From Methanobrevibacter sp. (GTDB lineage: Archaea > Methanobacteriota > Methanobacteria > Methanobacteriales > Methanobacteriaceae), in NCBI GenBank assembly GCA_009784145.1, contig WRCI01000080.1, positions 1 to 7,518 on the forward strand: a stretch of 7,518 nt of DNA. Direction: 5' to 3'. Below, piece after piece: positions 1 to 5,295 of this stretch. The position numbers and the translations under genes are program-made. The notes under the pieces were generated by a model. It ran no database searches, was not told the origin of the DNA, and saw only the letters and a program-made list of their open reading frames with translations. The first letter of the stretch is position 1; every line of letters begins with the position of its first letter.

Positions 1-2
1 CT

Positions 3-98
3 AAGAAAAATTTACAAGGTTATATATTGTTAGAGCAATATAGGATAAATTTTAAAACAGATTCCTATGATGAAATATTGAAAACAATATTATTATAA
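3..98 (+). CDS. C-terminal end of an unidentified protein (5' end outside window)
   Basis: One plus-strand frame is open from the window edge and ends at TAA (96-98). It gives about 31 residues ending in YDEILKTILL, while the other two plus frames hit stops within the first few dozen bases. The mix of charged and aliphatic residues looks like the tail of a real protein rather than translated AT-rich spacer. The gene would be co-directional with priL and lies about 160 bases upstream of it. Too little is visible to name a family, and I recognise no motif. It could still be chance, since 31 open codons is short, although random frames in DNA this AT-rich usually close sooner. Confidence 0.45.
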   Translation, partial: KKNLQGYILLEQYRINFKTDSYDEILKTILL

Positions 99-260
99 TG
101 AACCATCAAATGGACATGAGCCATAATAATTATATAAATAATAAAATTTTATAAAAAAATAATAATTTCAAAAATAAATAAAATTTTCAAATATAAATAA
201 AACTCAAAATTATCTCTATAAATAAATAATTTTTTAAAGTTTAAAAATGAATAAAATAAT
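99..260 (+). promoter_or_regulatory. AT-rich upstream region of priL with a candidate TATA box
   Basis: This gap is almost pure A+T. TATAAATA at 217-224 lies about 40 bases before the priL ATG and is a reasonable archaeal TATA box, which would place transcription start near 246 and leave a very short leader. No clear Shine-Dalgarno sequence precedes the ATG at 261, which fits a leaderless or nearly leaderless message. A 12-base perfect palindrome (ATAAAATTTTAT, 141-152) and two imperfect copies of an 18-19 base unit (165-182 and 183-201) also lie here. Several other TATA-like strings exist, so the promoter choice is weak. Confidence 0.3.
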
Positions 261-1634
261 ATGGTTCTATTATCATTTATAAATCCTCTATCACAAGAAG
301 GGCAAGAAATAGTTAAGGAGAAAGGAGACCTTAACAATGTATTTACTAGTAATGAAGATTTAATTAATATAGTTACATATGATAAAAGACAAAATATTAG
401 TGATGATAGCTTAATACCACTTAGCTACGGTGATTTATCTATTAAACGTATTCAATGGTATATTGAAAGAAAAAATAATAAAGATTTTAACAATGATGAT
501 TTTAGCTATCTTTTTAATGAAGATATAACTGAAGCAGATGCAATTTCTTTTCATTTGATTTCTCAAAGCTTGGCTACTAATTTTAATTTAAATTCTCGTG
601 AAGTTAAACTTTTTATAGAATCTCAAGGTAAACTTGTTGAAGAACGTTTACTTAGATTAATGGTTCATGAACGAAAAGAAATAGTAAATAAAATATTATC
701 ACAATTAATAGTTCAAGATAATATTAATTGGACTTATTTAAAAGAACTTGTAGCTACAAAAAAGATTTCTCTTACTAGCTTAGTCCTTGATAATGGAAAT
801 ATAATTCTTAATAAAGATGATTTTATCAATAGATTTGGAGATAAATTTAAAGATAGGGCTCCTGATAGAATGTATGATATTATAATTGGAGATAATATCA
901 AAGAATTAATATTAACAAAAATGATAATGCAAAATACAGAAAATTATCTTGAAAGGATAAAAGAAATGTCATCTACAATTGAAGTTCATCCAGCTATAGC
1001 TGAACTTGGAGAAATGATAGCTACTATGATTTCAGAACTTTCAACAAAATACAGTAGCTTCTATGGAACTGGTGGTCCTGGAGGAGATATGGAAATTGGA
1101 AAATTAATAAAAAAAGCTTTTCCTCCATGTATAACTAATACTGTAGATGGTGTTTCTTCTGGTGGGCGAAATGATGCAATTGTACTTCTTTTAACATCTT
1201 TTGTTTCTTATGCACGACTTTATCCAGGAATATTTAGAAATGAAGGTGTTGATGTAAAAGTTTCAGATATTGATTCAAATCTCAATGTAACTTTAAATGA
1301 AATTTTACCACTGATTTATGAAGCTGCAGATAATTGTTCTCCTCCACTTTTTGATGATCAACCACAAGAAAAAATAAATATAACTTCAAAACTTGGTTTT
1401 GGAATGCATAATACTCCTGAACTTGAACACGAAGGTGAAACTACATGGTATACTCCAATGAGTTGTGAAAAAATTAAAATGCATCTTCCTCAGCTATGTA
1501 AACCAGATAAATTATGTGAAAAAATTGGAAATCCTTTATCATACTATTCAATAGTTAAATGGCAAATGAAAAAAGATGGTGAAGGAGAAAGTGAGGAAGA
1601 AAACAAAGAAGAAAATGCTCAATCTGAAGAATAA
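261..1634 (+). CDS. priL: DNA primase large subunit PriL (iron-sulfur subunit)
   Basis: This is the regulatory large subunit of the archaeal/eukaryotic-type primase. It pairs with PriS to make the primers used in chromosome replication. The 457-residue protein has an N-terminal helical half and a C-terminal Fe-S half. The C-terminal half holds the four cysteines expected to bind a 4Fe-4S cluster: Cys290 (in FPPC), Cys402 (in MSCEKI), Cys413 and Cys419, followed by the family-typical NPLSYY at 424-429. A fifth cysteine, Cys359, lies in between and is probably not a ligand. The stretch SSGGRNDAIVLLLTSF (299-314) after the first cysteine also fits the family. The ATG at 261 gives the natural N-terminus (MVLLSFINPL). 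The last 20 residues are a strongly acidic Glu-rich tail that is probably disordered. priS follows after 54 bases on the same strand, so the two are likely co-expressed. Cysteine roles are inferred from family knowledge. Confidence 0.95.
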   Translation: MVLLSFINPLSQEGQEIVKEKGDLNNVFTSNEDLINIVTYDKRQNISDDSLIPLSYGDLSIKRIQWYIERKNNKDFNNDDFSYLFNEDITEADAISFHLISQSLATNFNLNSREVKLFIESQGKLVEERLLRLMVHERKEIVNKILSQLIVQDNINWTYLKELVATKKISLTSLVLDNGNIILNKDDFINRFGDKFKDRAPDRMYDIIIGDNIKELILTKMIMQNTENYLERIKEMSSTIEVHPAIAELGEMIATMISELSTKYSSFYGTGGPGGDMEIGKLIKKAFPPCITNTVDGVSSGGRNDAIVLLLTSFVSYARLYPGIFRNEGVDVKVSDIDSNLNVTLNEILPLIYEAADNCSPPLFDDQPQEKINITSKLGFGMHNTPELEHEGETTWYTPMSCEKIKMHLPQLCKPDKLCEKIGNPLSYYSIVKWQMKKDGEGESEEENKEENAQSEE

Positions 1635-1679
1635 AGAAATAAAAAAAGTATATAAATACAGCAATTACATTAAAACTAT

Positions 1680-1685
1680 GGTGAT
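1680..1685 (+). promoter_or_regulatory. Ribosome binding site GGTGAT that fixes the priS start
   Basis: GGTGAT matches part of the archaeal Shine-Dalgarno consensus GGAGGTGAT. It sits three bases before the ATT at 1689 and directly follows the AT of an ATG at 1678-1680. The core GTGA is four bases from the proposed start, the same distance as at cca and thpR in this window. This supports initiation at 1689 rather than at the out-of-frame ATG at 1678, which would lie on top of the site. Confidence 0.6.
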
Positions 1686-1688
1686 ATT

Positions 1689-2660
1689 ATTTTTGAAGAA
1701 GCTACTTTAGCAGAAAGAAGAAAATACTATAGAGAAGAATGGTCTGATAAAGATCTTCCTGACTTTATAATAGAAGGTCTGAATAAAAGAGAATTTGGAT
1801 TTGACCATTTAGGTCATGGTCCTAATGATAGATATAAAGTTTTCAAAGGCAAAGATTCTCTCAGACGTTTTTTAAGATATAAATCTCCTTTTGCAGCTTA
1901 TATTTCAGTAGCTTTTTATGATAACCCTCGAAAAAGAGGAGATTGGCTTAAATCAGAGTATGTTTTTGATGTTGATGCAAAAGATTTACCAATACGTTCA
2001 TGTAATTGTGAAGGTGTTTGTGAAATATGTCTTGGTGAAGCTCTTGAAATAGTAAATAATATGATAGATACATTAGAAGGAGACATAGGACTAAAAAATA
2101 TTCATCTTATTTATTCTGGAAGAGGATATCATATAAGAATATTAGATGAAGAAATAATGGACAACAATAGTGATCTTCGATCAGAAATATTAAAGTATGT
2201 TGCTGGAGCAGAGGTTCCAAAATTAGAATATACTAATACACTTGAAGGTGGACCTAGGTATGATTTTCAGCATTTTTCTATTCCCATAGCTTATCCAAAA
2301 ATTTTTACCAGTAGAGCAAAATTTAATATTCAACATCTAACTGGTAGTGAAGAAATTGATGGAATAAATCCAAAATTATTAAAAGATATAATAAAAAATA
2401 GAGAACTTCTTGAAGATAATCAATGGGGAATATTTAAAAGTAAAATAGGTCCAAGACGGTATAAAAACTTAGTTAATGCAATGGCTAGAGTTAACTTAAG
2501 TACAATTGATGCAAAAGTAACTATTGATTTAAAAAGAATACTTAGACTTCCAAGTTCACTTCACTCAAAAGTTAGTATGAAATGCGTTGAAGTGAAAGAT
2601 AGGGAATGGTTTGATCCACTAAAAGAAGCAGTCCCTAAATTTGTGGAAGAAAGAAAATGA
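1689..2660 (+). CDS. priS: DNA primase small catalytic subunit PriS, apparently with an AUU start
   Basis: This is the catalytic subunit of archaeal primase, which synthesises primers with PriL. The frame is open from a TAA at 1671-1673 and encodes recognisable PriS sequence from EEATLAERRKYYREEW onward. With ATT 1689 as codon 1 the protein has 323 residues, the usual PriS length. The metal-binding Asp94 and Asp96 lie in YVFDVDAKD, a cysteine-rich zinc site is at Cys105, Cys107, Cys111 and Cys114, SGRGYH (143-148) carries His148, and the third acidic residue Asp280 lies before LKRILRLPSSLH. These positions agree within one residue with the Asp95/Asp97/Asp280 triad known from Pyrococcus PriS. 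The frame has no ATG, GTG or TTG before 2061, and starting there would delete both catalytic aspartates and the zinc site. ATT 1686 is a second candidate start. A weak TATA-like TATATAAATA lies at 1649-1658. A one-base sequence error near the T run at 1690-1694 would instead let the ATG at 1678 serve as start. Confidence 0.92.
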   Translation: MFEEATLAERRKYYREEWSDKDLPDFIIEGLNKREFGFDHLGHGPNDRYKVFKGKDSLRRFLRYKSPFAAYISVAFYDNPRKRGDWLKSEYVFDVDAKDLPIRSCNCEGVCEICLGEALEIVNNMIDTLEGDIGLKNIHLIYSGRGYHIRILDEEIMDNNSDLRSEILKYVAGAEVPKLEYTNTLEGGPRYDFQHFSIPIAYPKIFTSRAKFNIQHLTGSEEIDGINPKLLKDIIKNRELLEDNQWGIFKSKIGPRRYKNLVNAMARVNLSTIDAKVTIDLKRILRLPSSLHSKVSMKCVEVKDREWFDPLKEAVPKFVEERK

Positions 2661-2678
2661 TATAGACTTATCATTTTT
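2654..2678 (+). terminator. Hairpin plus T run overlapping the priS stop codon
   Basis: AAAATGATA (2654-2662) and TATCATTTT (2669-2677) form a perfect 9-base-pair inverted repeat with a 6-base loop. The TGA stop codon of priS (2658-2660) lies inside the left arm, and five Ts (2674-2678) close the structure. This resembles an intrinsic terminator for the priL-priS transcript. In archaea the U-rich tract may matter more than the stem, and the stem is AT-rich and weak. Confidence 0.5.
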
Positions 2679-2685
2679 CAAATTT

Positions 2686-2741
2686 ATATTAAAATAAAGA
2701 TATTAAAATAAAAATACTAAAACAAAAATATTGAAACAAAG
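2686..2741. repeat. Four imperfect 14-bp tandem repeats between convergent genes
   Basis: Four consecutive 14-base units lie at 2686-2699, 2700-2713, 2714-2727 and 2728-2741. Their sequences are ATATTAAAATAAAG, ATATTAAAATAAAA, ATACTAAAACAAAA and ATATTGAAACAAAG. Adjacent copies differ at one to four positions. The array fills most of the gap between priS and cca. On the minus strand every unit gives T-rich tracts just downstream of cca, so the repeats may act as a multi-copy U-rich terminator; that role is inference. Confidence 0.8.
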
Positions 2742-2755
2742 ATGATTTTATCTTT
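2738..2755 (-). terminator. Short hairpin containing the cca stop codon, followed by T-rich repeats
   Basis: AAAGAT (2738-2743) and ATCTTT (2750-2755) are a perfect 6-bp inverted repeat with a 6-base loop. On the minus strand the cca TAA stop (2750-2748) begins at the inner edge of the first arm and runs into the loop. The transcript then passes into T-rich sequence from the 14-bp repeats. The stem is short, so termination probably depends on the U tracts. Confidence 0.35.
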
Positions 2756-4250
2756 TTAATAACTGTCCAGGATTTAAAAAATCGTCTAAAAAGTTTAAAA
2801 AATCAGGATTTTCATTTAAATTATTCTCACCTAAATCCTTGTCTTTTAATAGCTTTTTAATATTATTTATTTTATAGCTACTAATAATCAAATCTTTTAT
2901 ATTTTTTCCTACTTTTATTACATGAATATTTTCTTCTGTTAAAACAGATTTTATAAATTCTTTAGCTGTTTTAAATTCTCTTTGCTTATTTAAAACAATA
3001 GTATCTTCAATAATATAATAACTATTATCATCATTATAAAAATTATTAGTATTATTAGAATTAGTATTATTAGTATTAATATTATTAGAATTAATATTAT
3101 TAGTATTATGGGCTACTAAAAAGTTCTCAACAGCTTGTTTATCCCATATTTTAGGTCCTTCATGAATATAATATTTATTTTGCTTGTAAACGTTTAATTC
3201 AAAGATAAATATTCCAATATTTTCTTCATCAGTCCAATAATCACTTTTAAAAACAGAAAATTCATTATCTTCTAGCTTTTCTGTAATAGATTGTTGTGTT
3301 TTTTTAAGTTGAGGATGAAGAGAATCAGAGGAAACATCAGGTATATCAAAGCTTATTGTGATTATTTTTGTTTTTCTATCTTTAAATTGTTTTATTATAT
3401 CTTTAAATTGTTCTTTAATATTATTACCCTTGATTTTTCTTTTGATATTTTTGAAATATTCTATTTTCTTTTTATATTCTGCATTTAAAAAATTTCTAGA
3501 AGCTATTATAAATTCAGCTACTTTTTCTTTTCGAAGAGCAGCTCCAACATTTCTATTTTTATCAGTTGGATCTATAGCTATAAGAGAATCACTGAATAGA
3601 TTTGCAGTTCCATATTCTTCTAAATCAATGATAGTTTTGTTTTTCCAATTAGAAGCAGCTTTTAAGGTTTCCTCAAAAGTTTTATATCTTAAAATTAAGA
3701 TTTCACAAAGATAACCTGCAAAACCTCCTATTTTAAATTCAGATCCATAAGTTCCAACTTCACTCATGAATTTTTTAAGTAAAAGTACTTCATTTTTCTG
3801 AGTGTCTTTTAAATGTTTTTTTATGTAATTTGTATGGAGAATAGTTCTATCAACTGCTGATTTTAATTCTTCTGCATGATTTATATTATAACACGGAACA
3901 AAATCAACATCATATCCATTAATATGGCTTGTGAGATATGGATGAGAAGCGTAGTGTTCGTGAGCTTCCCCATTCATGTATTTGCTACATTCATATCCTA
4001 AAAAAAGTCCTTTTTCTTTTAAATAGCTTAAATCTGTATTTAATGGAAAGCACATGAATATATCTATATCTGAATTACCAGATAACCAAGTATCTTTAGC
4101 TATTGAACCTACAAGGATAGTTTTAACATTAATATCTTCTTTTTTAGATATTTTATCAATATAATCAATAGCTTCAGTAGCTATTTCATGAACTATTTCT
4201 GATTCTTCATTTGTTGGTTTGATTTCTGTTAATATTTTTTCATAGTTCAT
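2748..4250 (-). CDS. cca: CCA-adding enzyme (archaeal class I tRNA nucleotidyltransferase)
   Basis: The enzyme adds or repairs the 3'-terminal CCA of tRNA from CTP and ATP without a nucleic acid template, in the cytoplasm. The nucleotidyltransferase signature is intact: Gly48-Ser49 in VGSIAKDTW, Asp61 and Asp63 in SDIDIF, and a further carboxylate at Asp116 in YDVDFVPCY. GGFAGYLCE (175-183) and DPTDKNRNVGAAL (228-240) match conserved stretches of the archaeal class I family. The C-terminal part contains HEGPKIW (363-369) and the tail domain. At 500 residues it is longer than the usual roughly 440-460. Most of the excess is an Asn-rich insertion at about 382-410, between the helix ending FLVAH and the strand YYIIEDTIVL. 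The ATG at 4250 is preceded by GTGAT at a spacing of 3. The gene lies downstream of thpR, 235 bases away, and converges with priS. Identification is firm. Confidence 0.95.
   Translation of the reverse strand: MNYEKILTEIKPTNEESEIVHEIATEAIDYIDKISKKEDINVKTILVGSIAKDTWLSGNSDIDIFMCFPLNTDLSYLKEKGLFLGYECSKYMNGEAHEHYASHPYLTSHINGYDVDFVPCYNINHAEELKSAVDRTILHTNYIKKHLKDTQKNEVLLLKKFMSEVGTYGSEFKIGGFAGYLCEILILRYKTFEETLKAASNWKNKTIIDLEEYGTANLFSDSLIAIDPTDKNRNVGAALRKEKVAEFIIASRNFLNAEYKKKIEYFKNIKRKIKGNNIKEQFKDIIKQFKDRKTKIITISFDIPDVSSDSLHPQLKKTQQSITEKLEDNEFSVFKSDYWTDEENIGIFIFELNVYKQNKYYIHEGPKIWDKQAVENFLVAHNTNNINSNNINTNNTNSNNTNNFYNDDNSYYIIEDTIVLNKQREFKTAKEFIKSVLTEENIHVIKVGKNIKDLIISSYKINNIKKLLKDKDLGENNLNENPDFLNFLDDFLNPGQLLKR
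3048..3107 (-). repeat. Two 30-bp in-frame repeats encoding an Asn-rich decapeptide in CCA
   Basis: Residues 382-391 and 392-401 of the CCA enzyme are two copies of NTNN[I/T]NSNN[I/T], encoded by two 30-base units (3078-3107 and 3048-3077). They are followed by more Asn/Asp residues to about 410. The units are AAT codons with single-base changes to ACT, ATT and AGT, so they look like an expanded and decayed (AAT)n run. The insertion sits in a surface loop position and leaves the flanking conserved strands in frame. Confidence 0.8.
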
Positions 4251-4253
4251 AAA

Positions 4254-4258
4254 ATCAC
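4254..4258 (-). promoter_or_regulatory. Ribosome binding site of cca (GTGAT)
   Basis: Read on the minus strand, GTGAT lies three bases before the ATG at 4250, in the context GCTGTGATTTTATG. It is a partial match to GGTGAT and nearly the same as the thpR start context GCTGTGAAATTATG. Confidence 0.5.
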
Positions 4259-4282
4259 AGCTATGTTTATATGTTCTTTTTT

Positions 4283-4319
4283 TATTCTAAATATTCTATA
4301 TTCTACATTCCATATTTTA
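4283..4319. repeat. Degenerate 7-bp tandem repeat TATTCTA
   Basis: TATTCTA occurs at 4283-4289, 4292-4298 and 4299-4305. It is followed by the variants CATTCCA (4306-4312) and TATTTTA (4313-4319), with only a two-base interruption after the first copy. The array lies about 30-70 bases upstream of the cca start on the minus strand, where promoter elements would be expected. Whether it has a function is unknown. Confidence 0.55.
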
Positions 4320-4343
4320 TTTTATAATTTTATATTATATTTT

Positions 4344-4381
4344 AAATTAATAATAAAGCATGAAATAAAATTAATAATAAA
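4344..4381. repeat. 14-base direct repeat with 24-base period
   Basis: AAATTAATAATAAA occurs at 4344-4357 and again at 4368-4381, separated by ten bases. In sequence this AT-rich such identity may be partly chance, but it fits the general repeat habit of the gaps in this window. Confidence 0.4.
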
Positions 4382-4485
4382 ATTAAAAATAATTCATAAA
4401 TAAAAATATTTTAAATAATAAATTATTATAAAAATAATATAATTTTATAATATATAATGAAATACAAGTATAAATATTAATTAAA

Positions 4486-5100
4486 TTAAAGATTAAAAGT
4501 TTCAATATTGGAATAAATAGGTCCTTTTGGAGTTAATTCACTTTCTTTTAAAGATAATTTATTGATGTCCATTTTTCCAATTTTTATATCCTCTAATTCT
4601 TCAATTTTTTCTTTAAATTCTTTTTTATTTTTTAAATTTCTTATTCTACCTATAGTAAGATGTGTTTTAAAGTTTTTTTCTTTTTTAAATCCTAAATTTA
4701 TAAATTCTGAATCTAATTCTTTTTGTAAATTAGTTAAAAAGATATTATCTTTAGTACCTATCCACAAAACTTTCATATAATTTTTATTTGGAAAAGTGCC
4801 GATTCCTTCAATACTTAATTCGTTTTCTGAATCTAAATCATTACTATCATTATCAGGTTTACTATTTAGATTAGCTAAAACACTTTTTATAGCTTTTTTT
4901 ATTTCATCAATCTTATTACTATCTATATTTCCAAAGAATTTAAGTGTGAAATGTAGATTTTCTTTTTCAACATATTTTACATTATTATTATTATTATTAT
5001 TATTATTAGTTTGCTTAAATTCCTTTTGAATTTCTTCAATTTTATTAATTAGATTTGGTTCAATATCAATAGCTAAAAAACATCTATGTTCCTCTGCCAT
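4486..5100 (-). CDS. thpR: RNA 2',3'-cyclic phosphodiesterase (LigT/ThpR, 2H family)
   Basis: ThpR hydrolyses 2',3'-cyclic phosphate RNA ends to a 2'-phosphomonoester; it belongs to the 2H phosphoesterase superfamily and was first described as a 2'-5' RNA ligase. Both catalytic HxT motifs are present, His50 in LHFTLKFFG and His147 in THLTIGRIR, and the C-terminal signature ends LTPKGPIYSNIETFNL. I place the start at the ATG at 5100 (204 residues, MAEEHRCFLAIDIEPN), because GTGA lies four bases upstream and FLAIDI is the usual N-terminal strand. A TTG at 5115 would add only MCCEI and has no site. There are two insertions: a nine-Asn run at residues 32-40, and an Asp/Asn/Ser-rich stretch at about 79-95. 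Both fall in loops of the fold. Next to cca it suggests a pair acting on RNA 3' ends, for example in tRNA maturation or repair, but that link is inference. Confidence 0.93.
   Translation of the reverse strand: MAEEHRCFLAIDIEPNLINKIEEIQKEFKQTNNNNNNNNNVKYVEKENLHFTLKFFGNIDSNKIDEIKKAIKSVLANLNSKPDNDSNDLDSENELSIEGIGTFPNKNYMKVLWIGTKDNIFLTNLQKELDSEFINLGFKKEKNFKTHLTIGRIRNLKNKKEFKEKIEELEDIKIGKMDINKLSLKESELTPKGPIYSNIETFNL
4981..5007 (-). repeat. Pure (AAT)9 microsatellite inside thpR
   Basis: Nine uninterrupted ATT triplets on the plus strand read as nine AAT (Asn) codons in thpR, flanked by Thr and Val codons. The run is perfect over 27 bases, with no synonymous AAC codon and no point changes, which points to recent slippage expansion. 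Length change by whole units would keep the frame. Confidence 0.97.
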
Positions 5101-5104
5101 AATT

Positions 5105-5108
5105 TCAC
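5105..5108 (-). promoter_or_regulatory. Ribosome binding site of thpR (GTGA)
   Basis: On the minus strand GTGA lies four bases upstream of the ATG at 5100, in the context GCTGTGAAATTATG. The same arrangement occurs before cca and before the proposed AUU of priS. It decides for ATG 5100 over the TTG at 5115. Confidence 0.45.
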
Positions 5109-5117
5109 AGCACAATT

Positions 5118-5295
5118 TTTCAATAAATGACTATTTTTAATAAAAGATTACTTTCAATAAAGCATATTCTTAATAAAAAACTGTTTTCAATAAAGCATAT
5201 TCTTAATAAAAAACTGTTTTCAATAAAGCACTATTTTTAATAAAAGATTACTTTCAATAAAACAATATTTTTAATAAAACACTATTTTTCAATAA
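5118..5295. repeat. Tandem array of five 33-34 bp units filling the thpR-aroB' gap
   Basis: Units begin with TTTCAATAA at 5118, 5152, 5185, 5218 and 5252, with a partial sixth at 5287 inside the aroB' 3' end. The units at 5152-5184 and 5185-5217 are identical over 33 bases. The units at 5118 and 5218 share a different second half (CTATTTTTAATAAAAGATTA). Each unit is itself two related halves, TTTCAATAAAGCA-like and TTTTTAATAAAA-like, suggesting an older 17-bp unit. On the minus strand the array gives repeated T-rich tracts after aroB' and TATA-like TTTTATTAAAAA strings before thpR. It could act as terminator, promoter or neither. The spacing and lack of unique spacers exclude a CRISPR array. 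Confidence 0.9.

Larger units (their letters stand above)
4251..4485. other. 235-base AT-rich gap between thpR and cca
   Basis: I see no gene or RNA structure here. The sequence is nearly all A and T. On the minus strand it must hold the end of the thpR message and possibly a cca promoter. Many TATA-like strings exist, and one (ACATATAAAC, around 4264-4273) lies too close to the ATG to be a normal TATA box, so no promoter can be chosen. It contains a heptamer repeat (4283-4319) and a 14-base direct repeat (4344-4357 and 4368-4381). Confidence 0.6.

Noticed and set aside
99..155. Small ORF of 18 codons (MNHQMDMSHNNYINNKIL) overlapping the upstream stop as TAATG
   Set aside because: It is too short, has no clear ribosome binding site, and runs into AT-rich spacer; the His/Met-rich look is not enough to call a gene.
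149..337. Minus-strand ORF of 62 codons across the priL start
   Set aside because: The product is low-complexity Phe/Ile-rich sequence antisense to priL and AT-rich spacer, with no family resemblance.
1678..1710. ATG at 1678 as a start for priS or for a 10-residue leader peptide
   Set aside because: It is out of frame with priS, reaches TAG after ten codons, and overlaps the GGTGAT site. A -1 shift on ATTTTTG is conceivable, but this is not a standard slippery heptamer.
2061..2660. priS starting at the ATG at 2061 (199 residues)
   Set aside because: Conserved PriS sequence, including both catalytic aspartates and the zinc cysteines, lies upstream in the same open frame, so this ATG is internal.
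3291..3714. Plus-strand hydrophobic ORFs opposite cca that look like membrane proteins
   Set aside because: They are antisense shadows of Lys/Asn-rich coding DNA, which translates into Phe/Leu/Ile-rich strings in reverse frames.
4251..4485. Possible small RNA or tRNA in the thpR-cca gap
   Set aside because: The gap is almost pure A+T with no GC-rich stems; structured RNA genes in low-GC archaea normally stand out by higher GC.
4562..5029. Plus-strand hydrophobic ORFs opposite thpR
   Set aside because: They are antisense shadows; the Leu run simply mirrors the (AAT)9 repeat in another frame.
5101..5115. TTG at 5115 as the thpR start
   Set aside because: It adds only MCCEI before the family N-terminus and lacks a ribosome binding site, whereas ATG 5100 has GTGA at the usual spacing.
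5118..5295. Possible CRISPR array (regularly spaced repeats of about 33 bp)
   Set aside because: The whole unit repeats, with no unique spacers between conserved repeats, and there are no cas genes nearby. It is a plain tandem repeat.
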